Part shown: positions 43,501 to 55,793 of the stretch, one piece after another
Layout of the letters: each line of letters opens with the position of its first letter
How positions within the stretch are numbered: the first letter of the stretch is position 1
From: Puccinellia tenuiflora
Taxonomy: Eukaryota; Streptophyta; Magnoliopsida; Poales; Poaceae
DNA length: 64,000 bases
Reading direction: 5' to 3'
Assembly (NCBI GenBank): GCA_012064385.1
Contig: QRDG01002525.1
Coordinates: 62,001 to 126,000, forward strand
Notes under the pieces: generated by a model
Databases searched by the model: none
What the model was told of the DNA's origin: nothing
Seen by the model: the letters and a program-made list of their open reading frames with translations, nothing else
Made by a program: the position numbers and the translations under genes

Positions 43501-46500
43501 AAGAGAAAATCAACTGTTGCTAATCCACCTCAAGTTCACCCTCATGGTGGATCGCGGGCAGTTCATGAGTATCAATTTCTTCCTGAGCAGCCAAGTGATA
43601 CATACGACAGAGCAAATAGACCGCATTACTATGACACTCCAGTTGAAGCTTCAAATACGAGGGTATCATCTCTCACTCGAGGATCGCACCTTGGATCTGA
43701 GGTGATGGCGCCTGGTTATGCTTTTGAAGGCCAAGGTCTTTTGCCTCAATCTGGCAGTCCTCAGGTGTTTCCTGCAGTACCGACAGATTATGAGACGAAC
43801 CAGTCTACTAGCAACCTCAATTCTGTGCCAATCGATGGTCAGTTTGGTATTTCTCCAGTTGCTGGCTTCGAAGACCCAGTTATGTCATCGGAAACAATGG
43901 CTTATCATGATGAGGATGCTCGACTGGATAGAAAGCGAAAAGTATGTTTTTCTCTGACCTCATACATGCATCTTGTTTTTCAGCCATACACATTAATTGT
44001 AGACATATTAAATTTTTCTGGCATGTGCTTCAGCATAACGAGGAAGCAAAAATTGCAAAGGAAGTCGAAGCTCACGAAAGACGAATCAGGAAGGAGCTTG
44101 AGAAGCAAGATATGTTGAGGAAAAAGGTATCTGCTCTTTTCAATTGCTAGGCATTAGCAGATATAAATATTTTGGCTGGAAAGTCATGTACAGTTTCATG
44201 TTTTTGCAGAGAGAGGAACAAATGCGCAAAGAAATGGAGAGACATGACCGTGAAAGGAAAAAGGAAGAGGAGAGATTGCTGCGTGAGAGGCAAAGAGAGG
44301 AAGAGAGATTCCAAAGGGAGCAAAGGCGGGAAAATGAGCGCATGGAGAAGTTTCTGCAGAAGCAATCTAGACGAGTAAGTCTCATAGTTCCTTTGAAGTA
44401 AACTTTAACTCATTATAGTTCTGTAGCATATGTACTACTACCTCTGTTTAGCAAAAGATCTGTCTATATATGTGCAGGCAGAGAAACAAAGACAAAAGGA
44501 GGAACTCAGAAAAGAGAAAGAGGTGGCGAGGCAAAAGGCTGCCAATGAAAGGGCCACGGCACGCAGAATTGCACGTGAATATATGGAGCTTGTGGAAGAT
44601 GAGCGCTTGGAACTAATGGAATTGGCTGCACAAAGCAAAGGGTTACCCTCAATGCTTTGTCTTGATAGTGACACATTGCAGCAGCTTGATTCATTTCGAG
44701 GTATGCTTATTAGGTTTAGCTCTATACTTCTCAACACTACACTCTGCCAACGGTAACAGTTCACTTCAGTGTTTTGTAGGAAATAAATCCATATTGTTAT
44801 GCATTCCTAATAGATTATAACTAGCACATTAGACTGAAACGAGAAACATTTTATATTTCATCTCACAGAAGCGAATGTCAATTTTTAACTTCCGAGTGAG
44901 TTGACCACTGGAAAATAATATGCACTTGTTTATATAGGGTTAGTGAATGCACATTCTGACATTCATAATAGAGTACCGTGTAATAAATCTGTTGAGGCCT
45001 GGTGTGGAGTAAAATCTGATATGTCAAATTAGCCTTAGATCTTAACCACCTGAAGGCTTCTTTGGTCAGTTTTGCATATAGTCAGGATAAAGCAAATCTA
45101 GTCTCCACTAAAAGTCAGAGTAGGTGATCCAAAAAATAACGCACCTGTTTCGTTTTGTCAAACTTATAGCTGGAACGCTTTTCTCACTGAATAAGGTGTT
45201 AATTCTGTACTATTGTAAGTGAGATACAACAAAATAAAACCCACTCACGAATCTTAGACAGAAACTCATAGTTCTAAAATCCACCTCTAAAATTTATCGC
45301 TGGAACAAACGCTTAAGGTTAGTTGGTGTCTAGTGGTTGGAAGATTGGGTGCGTCATTTATTTTGTTAGTATTAGTACTTGTTTGGTTGTAAAAAAATAA
45401 CTTATTACTTTTGAGTATGACAGCATGGAGGAAATATATAGTCAACGTTGTGGCCTAGCATACTATACTTTTGTTTAATGCATTGTTATTCCAACACGTA
45501 AGTCTAACTGCATAATGCATTCTTTATTCCCCTACCCACCTTCTTCCAGGCATGTTGAGCCAATTCCCACCTGAAACAGTGAGACTGAAGGTGCCATTTT
45601 CGATAAAGCCTTGGACCGCATCTGAGGATAGTGTTGGAAAGCTTTTGATGGTAATGGTTTGGCTGATATATTCCTGTTGCATTCTTACAGCTTATTTGGG
45701 CTACTAGTGTTGCCAAAAGATTTGCAGTTAGCTCCAACCTATTTTCAAATAGATGTATATTACGCATACGAAAAATGTTGCTTTTTCCTTGATCAGGAAA
45801 TCACTTATGTGTTATGTTCTTGCTTGTGTATGTTGCCTTGTGTTTGTCCAATGCACGTGGGTAAATAAATAGCCCTTCCAATCCATTCAAATCAACTCTG
45901 TGTGGATATAAACTATGCACCATATTCACTTCCAGAGTAAATATACCATATTCTAGCCCTCCCTTTTCCCAAGAGATATTAGAGCAGAACCATTGGACTA
46001 ACTTGTTATTTTGTTGAAAAGATATTTGTTCTGATCTTGTTATGGATATTTCCTTTTGGTGTTGTAGTGCCAACAGATAATTAAAACACTTCATTTTATT
46101 ACTGGGCCTCGTAGCAAGATTACATTAACTTGTCATGTACTTAGCTCAGTACAACTTTTACATATAGCATTCCATCAGATAAAACTGCTGGTACTTTTTA
46201 AGCTAATGCTCATGCTATTTCAAATTTTGCGTTACATAGTTCAGTTGTGTGTATTTGAAATATTTGTGGTGAAACTTTTGCTACCTGAATTGCAGACATG
46301 GAAATTCTTGATTACTTTTGCTGATGTTCTTGGGCTTTCTTCAGTTACACTTGATGAGTTTGTTCAGTCCCTTCATGATTATGTAAGTTATTTTCTTTGG
46401 AGAGGCTAATTGTCTGTCCTTAACTGTTATGGTATAAAAGGAAAACAGGTAGAATTTATTTCTATTGTTTACTTACTAATATTGACAAGATTGTGGTACA

Positions 46501-49500
46501 AAGATAAATTAATGTCTGGTGGGGAATCAATGTACACTCCTAAGACACATACGAGCTAGCACAAGCTCTTCTATTTGTTGGATTAGTTTGTGCAAATTTT
46601 GTATATTATTTATTGTGTCAAATCCAATATTCCTGATCTAACTCCTGTATATGGCAGTATGGGTAGGTATATTTATCTATATTGAGCACAAGAAAGTTAT
46701 ATGGGCATATTTTCTGTCAAAAGATCACAGTCAATCTACCAGCATATTTTTGTTGAACATTGATGATCAAACTTGGACCTGATAGGCCTTGCAAAACAAG
46801 ACATTTAGCTTTTCTGGAGCTGATGGTTTTATATGTATTTGTTTTGTTTTGATGACAAAATTGGAAAAGATAATTTTGTGTTTGCTTAGTTGCTCTCAGT
46901 AGGCTTCTACTCTACAATTCCATTGACTTCATATGCTATATAACTTCACTCTGTTTAAATCCACAAACATATTCGATGTCATCTGACTTCTTCACTATAT
47001 TACTGTCTATTTGTCGCTGTTGGGAGAAGACAGTAGTAGCCTAATAGCCATGTGTGACGCCATGTGTTATCTTACTGGATTTATTTTGTAGGATTCAAGG
47101 CTGTTGGGGGAGTTGCATGTTGCTCTGCTGAAATCCATCATAAAGGATATTGAGGATGTTGCCCGAACGCCGTCGGTTGCACTGGGGGTGAATCCAGGAG
47201 GTGGCCATCCACAAATTGTTGAAGGGGTGCGTGTGCAGATATATTGAAATCTCTGATTGTTCCTTAAGCTTATTTGTTGTTTGCATGCTATTGATATACT
47301 TGAACTTTTTTACAGGCATATTCTTGGGGGTTCAATATACGTAACTGGCAGCGCCACCTCAATCTTCTTACTTGGCCTGAAATATTGAGGCAGTTTGCTT
47401 TATCTGCCGGTTTTGGACCACAGCTGAAGAAAAGGAATGCCGAAGATGTTCTTTATCGTGATGAAAATGAGGTTTGTGCTATCTCATACTATATACCACT
47501 ATAAGACCATCCAGTTGTAAAACTGCCTTGGGTAATCACAAATTGAAAATATAACATGTCAAAACTCAAAATTATTGTTGGGATATAGTCAAATGTGCCT
47601 CTGTTGTAAGGGTGAGGAAGACATAGCATGTCAAAACTGAAAATTATTGTTGGGATATAGTCAGATGTGCCTCTGTTCTGAGTTCTCATCGATTAGTTTT
47701 TGAAAGCAGGATCCTTCTAGTTGATAGTTTAGTAATTTCCATATTCTATATTTTGTGCATTGCAAAACAAAACTTCTGGAAGAATTTTTACAAGAATGGT
47801 ATAAAAATTTATATAGGGTCGGGACAGTGCGAATGTCATATCCACTCTCCGAAATGGTTCAGCAGCTGTGCGTGCTGCTGCTTTGATGAAAGAAAGAGGC
47901 TACACCCAACGCCGATCTCGGCACCGCCTCACTCCTGGGACAGTAAAATTTGCTGCTTTCCATGTGCTTTCTCTTGAAGAAAGCAGTGGTCTCACAATAT
48001 TGGAAGTTGCAGAAAAAATCCAGGTATGCAACATAAAGATCTGCTAGATTTGTCATTGCCTTCTGCTGTTCTATCTCTAATTTAATAGATTGATCCTTTC
48101 TCTCTTCAGAAATCTGGACTGAGAGATCTTACCACAAGCAAGACACCTGAGGCATCTATTGCTGCTGCCTTGTCAAGGGATACCAAACTTTTTGAGCGAA
48201 CTGCTCCTTCAACATATTGTGTCAAATCACCTTATAGAAAAGATCCAGCTGATTCCGAAGCTGTGCTGTCAGCAGCACGTGAAAAAATTAGGGCCTTTCA
48301 GAATGTGCTTTCTGACTCCGAAGCTGAAAAGGAGGTGGATGATGTTGATAGGGACGACGACTCTGAATGCGATGATGATCCTGATGGCGATGATGTGAAT
48401 ATTGATGTAGGAGATGCGAAGGATGCCCTTCTTGCTGTTAAAGCACAACATGTAGCACCAACTGTGACTGAAGTTGGTGACATAAAGGGGAAGGCAGATA
48501 GTTTGGATACTGCATTAACCCAACCAATTAGTTCTACTGCACCGGCAAAAGGTGCTGCCATGCTTTCATTAGGCAACTCCAGTGCAGCAGGTACTTCAGG
48601 TGTCTCGCCTCTCAGAGCTTCCTCAGATCATCACGAGGTATTTACTGGTGATGCTGAACATACAGAGATTGATGAAAGCAACCAAGGTGAGTCTTGGGTA
48701 CAGGGACTAGCAGAAGGTGACTATTGTGATCTTAGTGTTGAAGAACGGCTTAATGCATTGGTCGCACTTGTTGGTGTTGCCACTGAAGGGAACTCTATTC
48801 GTGCTGTTCTTGAGGTAAATGTCCTAAACTATCCTTTCAGTTGTTACTTCCTCATTCAGTGCTTGATTATAAGAGTATTACAGGAACGTTTGGAAGCAGC
48901 AAATGCCATAAAAAAACAAATGTGGGCGGAGGCACAAATTGATAAGAGGCGTTCCAAGGAAGAGTTTGCTAGCAAAATGCAGTATAATTCTTACACTAGT
49001 TTGAAGGTTGATGTTATTCCAGAACATAATGCTACAGAGACAACGCCGACTCCAGTCCGTAATTTTGATATAGATAATGATGGAAATGTGGGTGCTGTAA
49101 ACAATAGTGAGATACTTAATCAACATAGTCAGAGTAATGCTGGGAATGTGTCTTCTGAGAGAAACGGTGTAGGGCAAGACATCAGTGCAACACCAGATAA
49201 TTTATCTGCTCAGCAGTATGCATATGCTGATAAAACACGCTCTCAGTTGAAGTCATACATTGGTCATAAAGCAGAGCAGCTGTATGTTTACAGATCGCTG
49301 CCCCTGGGGCAGGATCGGAGACGAAACCGGTATTGGCAGTTCTCCACTTCTGCATCACCAAATGACCCTGGTTCAGGAAGAATCTTTTTCGAATCAAAAG
49401 ATGGGTACTGGAGGGTTATAGATTCAGAGGAGGTATTTATTTTGTTTGTACAAATTAGATCTAACCTGATTATTATGCACAATACCCAGACTGCAATTTA

Positions 49501-52500
49501 ATTATCAAAACACAATGGAGACTATGTTAATTACTATTGCGTTAATACTATTTAACCTGGTTGTTATACACAATACTTAAAACTGCGATAGGCTATTAGA
49601 ACACATTTCTGAGAATATGTAATAATATTGTTTTATATGTTTTCTGTGCGTTACAGTTTTCCAGATATGGCGCACTAGTTTACTTTTGAAGATTGATTTT
49701 ATGTCTGGTACTGGGATGCAAGTGTACTAACTTTGTGTGCATCTGCTTAATTCACCGCCAAAATGTGTACTGTTGGAATTCTGCCAATTTGCCAGTCTTA
49801 GTGTTAGTTTACTTCTTTTTTCATCCTATCTTTATACTGTGTTGTAGCAACATAGCTTTTCCCACTTGTAAATCAAGTGGGCTATGTGGGAAAAAACACG
49901 CTAACTTGTTTTTCTCCCACCTGTTAAATCACTTCTGTCCTGTTTGGAATGCTGGAAGATTATTACATGAAACAGTTTATTCCCACATGAATCACAAAAA
50001 CTACCTTATTCCTAATAGGTTGACAGATGTCGACTTGAACTCACACCTAACTAGCTGAACAAGTTTGAAGTTGACTCTATCAAAACCCCCCTTTGGATGA
50101 ACTATATAAAGTACATCTGCCTTAACTGCATGCGGCCTGTGCCCTACCTTTTGAAATATAACCTAATGCTGATTTCTGTCCACAGACGGTGAACACCCTG
50201 TATCAATCTGAAATCTGTGCCAGCACATTCTGAAGCAGAATATATTTCATATACATCAATCACATCGGCTCTAATCCCTAGATTTTCTATCTAATAATTA
50301 TGCAGGTGTTTGATTCTTTAGTAGCTTCCCTTGATACACGTGGCAGCCGGGAGGCACAGTTGCATTCGATGCTGCAAAGGGTTGAATCAACCTTTAAGGA
50401 AGGTATTAAGAGGAAAAAGAGCACAGCTATAGAACAATCAAATGGAAGGCACCTAAAGAATGGAGCTACTGATATGGTGCGTGCAAATTATCGTAGCGAG
50501 TTTGGAAGCCCAAGCAGTACTCTTTCTAGTGTCTCTGCTGATAGTGCCGCGGCATATTCGGATTCCTTCAAAGTAGAGCTTGGGCGCAATGATGTGGAGA
50601 AGGTTGCTATCTCAAAAAGGGCGGATAATTTTTTGAAATGGATGTGGAGGGAATGCTTCGATCACCAACTGACATGTGCCATGAAGTATGGGAAGAAAAG
50701 ATGCTCGCCATTGATGTATTCTTGTGATTACTGCTATCAGATTTACTTAACAGAGGAAAGGCACTGCTCTTCTTGCCATAAGACCTTCAGATCCATTCAC
50801 AATTTTTCTGAGCACACATCACAATGTGAAGAGAAGCGGAGAACCGACCCTAACTGGAAGATACAAATTGCGGATTATTCTGTTCCAGTCGGAACGAGAT
50901 TGCTCAAGTTGCAGTTAGCTACTATTGAGGTCAAGTTTCAGTTGGTTGCTTGTTTCTCAATTTAGCTTACTTTGCCATTAGCTGTTTGACCATATATTGG
51001 TGTTCTGTTTTACAGGCTTCGGTACCATCAGAAGCACTTCAACCATTTTGGAGTGATGGATATCGGAAATCTTGGGGTGTGAAGTTGCACTCTGCCGCAT
51101 CTGTGGAGGAAATATTTCAGGTTCTTCATTTGGTTCTCCGTTACTCTGGCAACAAAATCAGACTTTTTATCCTGTTTGGCGAACATCTATTGCCTTTATT
51201 TTAATTGATCTCTGACTTCGTTTGCTTGAAATAGTTGTGGTGGATGGTTAAGGCCTTTGAGAAAACCATCTCAAACAATCATGAAATAGATCTACAATAT
51301 TCGGTGTCAATGAATTTGGGTAACTATTAAACTGCTGAAATGGCTTATACTTTCTAGTTGTAATTGATTTGTGTAACTGGTTGAAACAAGGATTTACCAT
51401 CAAGCTGAGTAGGAGCATGATAGCTTGAACCATGTGTTTGTGACCACTTCACCAGCAATAACCAACTCTTTACTAGCTCCAGCCTTAGCAGACGTGAATT
51501 AAAGTACTGAGGGCAATGCTAATGTGGCAGTTCAGAAACAGTTTTCTTGAAGGATTTAGATTGTCTCGATGGCTCATGGCTTATAAACTCATTTCTGTTA
51601 CCCTCTTCTGGAACTGGCATAGCTAAGTGTCTTCTTTTTCGAGAAAACGCTGAGTGTCTTGATAGCTCATGGTTTCTTACATACTCATTTCTATTTTTCT
51701 GCTACCCTCTTCTGGAAACTGGCCTAGCTAAGTAACAGCTGTTTCCAGAGTATTATTACATGATTCTAGACTTGACACTTGCGCAATTATCAGTATATCT
51801 GTACAGATGCATGAATTACTTGCATGCTATTGGCTTTGTACTTATTTTATTTCTCTACCTTTGCAGATAATGTCCTTGCTAATGTTTTTCACTCCCTTGC
51901 AGATGTTGACTGTGCTGGAAGGTGCAATAAGACGAGACTACCTGTCTTCTGATTTTGAAACATCAAACGAATTGCTTAACTCAAAGACAGAAGATATGCC
52001 ATCCCATAATCCTTTCGGACTATCTGGAACTCCTGTACTTCCATGGGTTCCTGACACTACTGCAGCTGTCACATTAAGAATGTTAGACCTTGATCATGCG
52101 GTTTCATACGTACAAAATCAAAAGAAGGAGAGGGATGGTGGCGATTCTGTGGTAAGATAAAGTTCAAGAAATATTGCCCTTTTTTAGTTTTAAGTGGTAA
52201 TTAGAAAATATTTTAGTAAATTGGCGTCAAATGTTCAAGTCGATGATTTGTTTGGATAATGTGCATGTTGTTTTCTCATGAATAAGACTACCATTTTAGC
52301 TGTGTAATTATCTTTCCCGTCCTGCAGAAGCTTCCATCACGGTATAGTGCTGTGAAGAAGGCACAGGATACAGAGCCATTGGAACCAACTGGTTTCGACC
52401 TGTATGATGCAAGCTGGCCCCCCAGTAGTGGTCGCAGGGGTCGTGGAAGAGGAAGTAGAGGAGGTAGCAGGGGAGGAAGAGGTCGAAGTCGAGGTGGAAG

Positions 52501-53161
52501 GGTCCCAAGAGGTACTAGCAGCTCATCGAGGATTGAGTTTACAGATGACAATGCTGCATATGAGAAAGCCCCCAAGAAGACAAGGGGACGTGGGCGTGGA
52601 CGTGGCCGTGGCCGTGGACGTCGAACAGTTAGGCCTCGGCAGCCATCATCTGAGGGCAGAGGCAGATCAATTCCAAAGGCTAATTTGTTGGGAAGCTTTA
52701 GCATGCTTAGCAACGTGAAGCCTTCGAGTGTTGAGGAGTCTCCACGAAGCTCAGGTGCGGAAGAGTGGGGCCTGCAGAGCAGAAGACCATATATCGAAGG
52801 CGATGATAACAGCTCTGGATCCGAATCAGACCAATCAGAAGACAACGAGGAAAATGGCCAAGCCATGGATGAGGAATACGGCGAGCAGGCTCCAGACTAC
52901 TCGAGAGCCTATTCCGGTGGGTCCAGACCCCATGGCATGATGGATGATGAGACAGAGGAGGACGATGAAGATGCCGAAGGGGATGCGGAGAGTGATGAGG
53001 ATGACGGGGAAGAAGATGAACTGAACCATGCCGCTGCTGACGTTGACGATGAGATGGACGAGGATGATGATGTGGGTGACGACGGCGGTGACGGAGCTGA
53101 GGTGAATGCAGATGAAGACGAAGGCGCTACCTCGCCGTACTCATCTGATTACAGTGAATAA
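40556..53161 (+). CDS. RLT: Homeobox-DDT protein, RINGLET (RLT1/RLT2) family, 18 exons
   Basis: Exons: 40556-40757, 40857-41366, 42654-42730, 43444-43941, 44034-44126, 44210-44374, 44478-44700, 45550-45650, 46296-46382, 47092-47226, 47316-47471, 47817-48023, 48110-48814, 48884-49432, 50306-50929, 51016-51120, 51903-52151, 52328-53161. All introns are GT-AG; the joined frame is 1839 aa ending in TAA. Domains: homeodomain about 47-108 (LQMWFCHRRLKDRK), basic/acidic coiled coil 430-589, DDT about 590-652 (FPPETVRLKVPFSIKPW, TWKFLITFADVLGL), HARE-HTH about 750-818 (RNGSAAVRAAALMKERGYT), WHIM motifs about 1015-1236 (GQDRRRNRYWQF, DGYWRVIDSEE), a Cys/His cluster near 1380-1410 (CDYCYQIYLTEERHCSSC), an RG-rich stretch and an acidic end. 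RLT proteins partner plant ISWI remodellers (CHR11/CHR17) in the nucleus to space nucleosomes and restrain flowering; that role here is inferred from the family. Confidence 0.95.
42159..42300. mobile_element. Probable hAT-like MITE in RLT intron 2
   Basis: The left end CAGTGGCGGAGC and right end GCTCCACCACTG are reverse complements with one mismatch, enclosing 142 bp. Flanking 8-mers (TGTGTGTG and GATGAGTG) agree at five positions, so any target duplication is worn. A second element with the same left terminus is at 54635. Confidence 0.65.
47555..47690. repeat. Imperfect 72-bp tandem duplication in RLT intron 11
   Basis: The segment starting CATGTCAAAACTCAAAATTA at 47555 recurs at 47627 with few changes (CTC to CTG, CAAATG to CAGATG). 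Both copies contain TTGTTGGGATATAGTC. It is confined to the intron. Confidence 0.8.
51556..51735. repeat. Imperfect tandem duplication of about 90 bp in RLT intron 16
   Basis: GCTCATGG...ACTCATTTCT...ACCCTCTTCTGGAA(A)CTGGC(A/C)TAGCTAAGT occurs twice, starting near 51560 and 51654. The copies differ by small indels. No function is suggested. Confidence 0.75.
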
Positions 53162-54139
53162 GAGCGCCAGGAAGATGGGAGCATTATCCCAAAATCTCTG
53201 GTGGTGGACATCTAGAGAAGTAATACTTAGAGTGGACAATAATAAGCCTTTGCCCCTTTTGGGCAAGCTGCTAGATGTGGAAGGGAGAAACTGTTGGGAG
53301 GGGTTGGTAGGCTGGTTTCGATGTAGAGTACAGCAGGGTTGTATTGGTTGTCCAGCATAGCGTAGCATAGCTGCCTGGACAATGAATCAACCAGTGTAAA
53401 ACAAAGCTTGTGCCTTGCTAGTTTTAAATTCGTTGGAGGGATTCCCTCGTGTGTACAATGTGCCCAAGGCGAAGTATAATTTTATCAGCATAGCTGACTT
53501 ACATGTGCCACAAGAAGTGTCTCTCTCAGCGTGTTGGGTGCTGGATCTGGGCCTTGTTTTCCTTTTTCGTAGTGAAAACCGACCTCTCGGCCACGCCGTT
53601 GGTTTCCAATGTCGAGGTCTCCGCTCCGGCTAGCCTGGCGTGGTTTGTACGTACTTGGTACTTCGCATAGATCAGATCTAGTCGCTACTATTGTAACAGA
53701 GTCAACAACTCAGCGTGGAGACTAGCCTACTTTATAAAGAGATTGTTTATGCTCCACTCTTCTGGTTGACGCATATTTTTGCTCTGCCCGGGGAGGGTGG
53801 GGTAGCGTAGGGTGTTTGACATTTTGAGCATCTCTATCATTGACATGCTACCGGGAAGGAAGGCCATGCCATAATCTGTTGTTGCCAACGAGAGTCTCAG
53901 GATCGATTTGGCGTGCCTAGTAGCTGGTTCCTCCGATGATTCAGCAGGATTGGGCCAACTTGAGTTAAAAAAGTAGTATTGTCGAGGTCCATTCATGATT
54001 GCTAGTATTAGCACGATGCCGAACCGTTGAGGCCTTGACCTCTCTTGTGTCACTTGTCGCGTTTAACACGCTCCAGCGAAAAAAGACACCATATCTAGAG
54101 AGCCAGACAGGCTTCACACCACACACAAGTGTGGCACGG
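53162..54139. other. RLT 3' flank and intergenic sequence
   Basis: The first 250 bp are probably the RLT 3' UTR. The remainder shows no gene; a plus-strand text near 53520-53640 may be old repeat sequence, but no boundary is visible. Confidence 0.5.
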
Positions 54140-54149
54140 AAAATAAAAG

Positions 54150-54888
54150 CGTTATTTTTTTCCGAATAGGACATTGGCATGAAGAAAACATCGAACAGTA
54201 CAAAGCATCTCAATGAAACAAAAATTACATCGAAATTCTTGAGATGCCCTTCGTCTTCAACCTTCAGACCATGTTGACGGCGAGTCGCTGCTGCCGCTCC
54301 ACCCTGAGTCGGCCTAACATTGTTGATTGCGAACGGGAAGTCGCCGAACGGGTCTAGAAAACCACATCCATCCTGAAGACGAAGAAGAAGCAATAACTGT
54401 CGATGAAGCTCCTTGATGATCCGAAGATCCCCACAGCCAGAAGAAGTTCTCGAAAACCACACCACTCCCACAAGCTTCTCGACGTCGCCGTCGAGATGGG
54501 ACTGGAGCCGGGAAGACATTATTGCACGAGATGCCGCCGCCACCATCCGAGCACCGCCCCAACAAACCAAGACCCTAAAACCAGGGGACCTAGCCCTCCC
54601 GCTGACGATGACCGAGATCCACCGCGCCTCCATGCAGTGGCGGACCCAGAAACTTTCGGAAGCCTAGGCAAACAAGTTTAAATGCTTACTTTTCAAAGAA
54701 AATTGCTATAGAAAGTATTAAAACGTAAGGGATACACCGTCGCAAGCCTGGGCGGCCGCCTGGGCTGGAGGGATGCTAGATCCGCCCCTGCCTCCATGGC
54801 CCGAAGACCACAGAGTCGGGGCAGATCGACGGCGGCGCCGACGGGAGGCAAAGAAAACCCTAATCGCGTCTAGAGAGCTCACGAAGAC
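54150..54888 (-). mobile_element. Non-autonomous retroposon with 10-bp target duplication
   Basis: The block starts with a T-rich run (an A-tail on the minus strand) and is flanked by AAAATAAAAG at 54140-54149 and again at 54889-54898. The minus-strand interior is GC-rich with no RT or nuclease motif, resembling dispersed LINE-mobilised retroposons of Triticeae. Its open frames on the minus strand have no recognised domain. It is interrupted by a MITE at 54635-54790, so the original insert was about 575 bp. Confidence 0.75.
54635..54790. mobile_element. hAT-like MITE nested in the retroposon, 156 bp
   Basis: Its ends are CAGTGGCGGACC and GATCCGCCCCTG, imperfect inverted repeats. The 8-bp target duplication CCTCCATG is exact at 54627-54634 and 54791-54798. 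Eight bases and the CAGNGGCGGA terminus fit the hAT superfamily. No coding capacity. Confidence 0.88.
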
Positions 54889-54898
54889 AAAATAAAAG

Positions 54899-55358
54899 TA
54901 GTATTACATAGTACTAACAAAGACGTGACGCCTCAATGATAGTAGAAAACGTATCAGTAGTAGAGAACGTAAAGTAAAAAAAGAAAAATGGTGTGCTATT
55001 ATGATCATTTGTATCTCATCATTTCAGATTCCATGCCCAACGTTTTTGTACTGTCATGAAATTGAAATGTTATTTTAATTGGAATTTTAGAGAATGTCTT
55101 TTATGTTAAGTTGATAGGATCCAAACGACCCTAAGATTGGACGTCATTTCAAGGACCTCCTCGGCGTGGCGCGCAGGATATCGACGTCGGCTAGTCGTTG
55201 AGTTGCACTCCTCTTGGAGTTGTATCGATCTATCTTCATACTTGTTGGGTCGTCTTGTGCTGTGGCCCCAGCGAACTTCTTTTCTTTTTATCTTTCTTGT
55301 TGTGCTTATGCACGGAGTTTGTATGACGCTGTGGTGGTTGCTTTATTTATAAAGCTGG
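54899..55358. other. Intergenic stretch, nothing recognised
   Basis: AT-rich at first, then mixed composition. The text around 55137-55350 has open frames on the plus strand but no recognised domain; it may be the end of an old retroposon. Confidence 0.45.
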
Positions 55359-55366
55359 GCGTAAAG

Positions 55367-55785
55367 AGTGCGGCGTTTTGGAGCCCGGGCTCCATGGAGC
55401 CCGGTTTTTGAAACATTCAAAATCGCGATTTAAAACTTTCAAAAAAATCTGAAAAAATTCCTAGATGTAGATAATATAAATATCTACCGCTGTGCAAATA
55501 TCAAGGGAAAATTCGTTATAGTTTAGCCTGGACAAAAATGACAAATCTCCAAATCTGGATCTGTGAATAGTGTACAGATTCAAAATTTGAATTTTTCCCT
55601 GATTTGTTATTTTTGTAGAGCCTGAAATAATTCGAAGTTTGAATTGAAAATTTGCACACTTGTAGATCTCAGCATTATCTACAGCTATGATTTTTTTAGA
55701 AATTTCTGACACGAAAAAATGTATTTTTCGCTTTTTTGAAAATCCCGAGCTACATGGATCTCGGGTGCCATTTCGACTTTTCGGC
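55367..55785. mobile_element. TIR element (MITE-like), copy A
   Basis: The left arm GCCCGGGCTCCATGGAGCCC followed by GGTTTTTGAAA pairs imperfectly with the right arm (TTTTGAAAATCCCGAGC then TACATGGATCTCGGG). The centre is AT-rich. GCGTAAAG flanks both sides (55359-55366 and 55786-55793), a possible 8-bp target duplication. A related copy is at about 60106. The superfamily is not settled. Confidence 0.6.
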
Positions 55786-55793
55786 GCGTAAAG

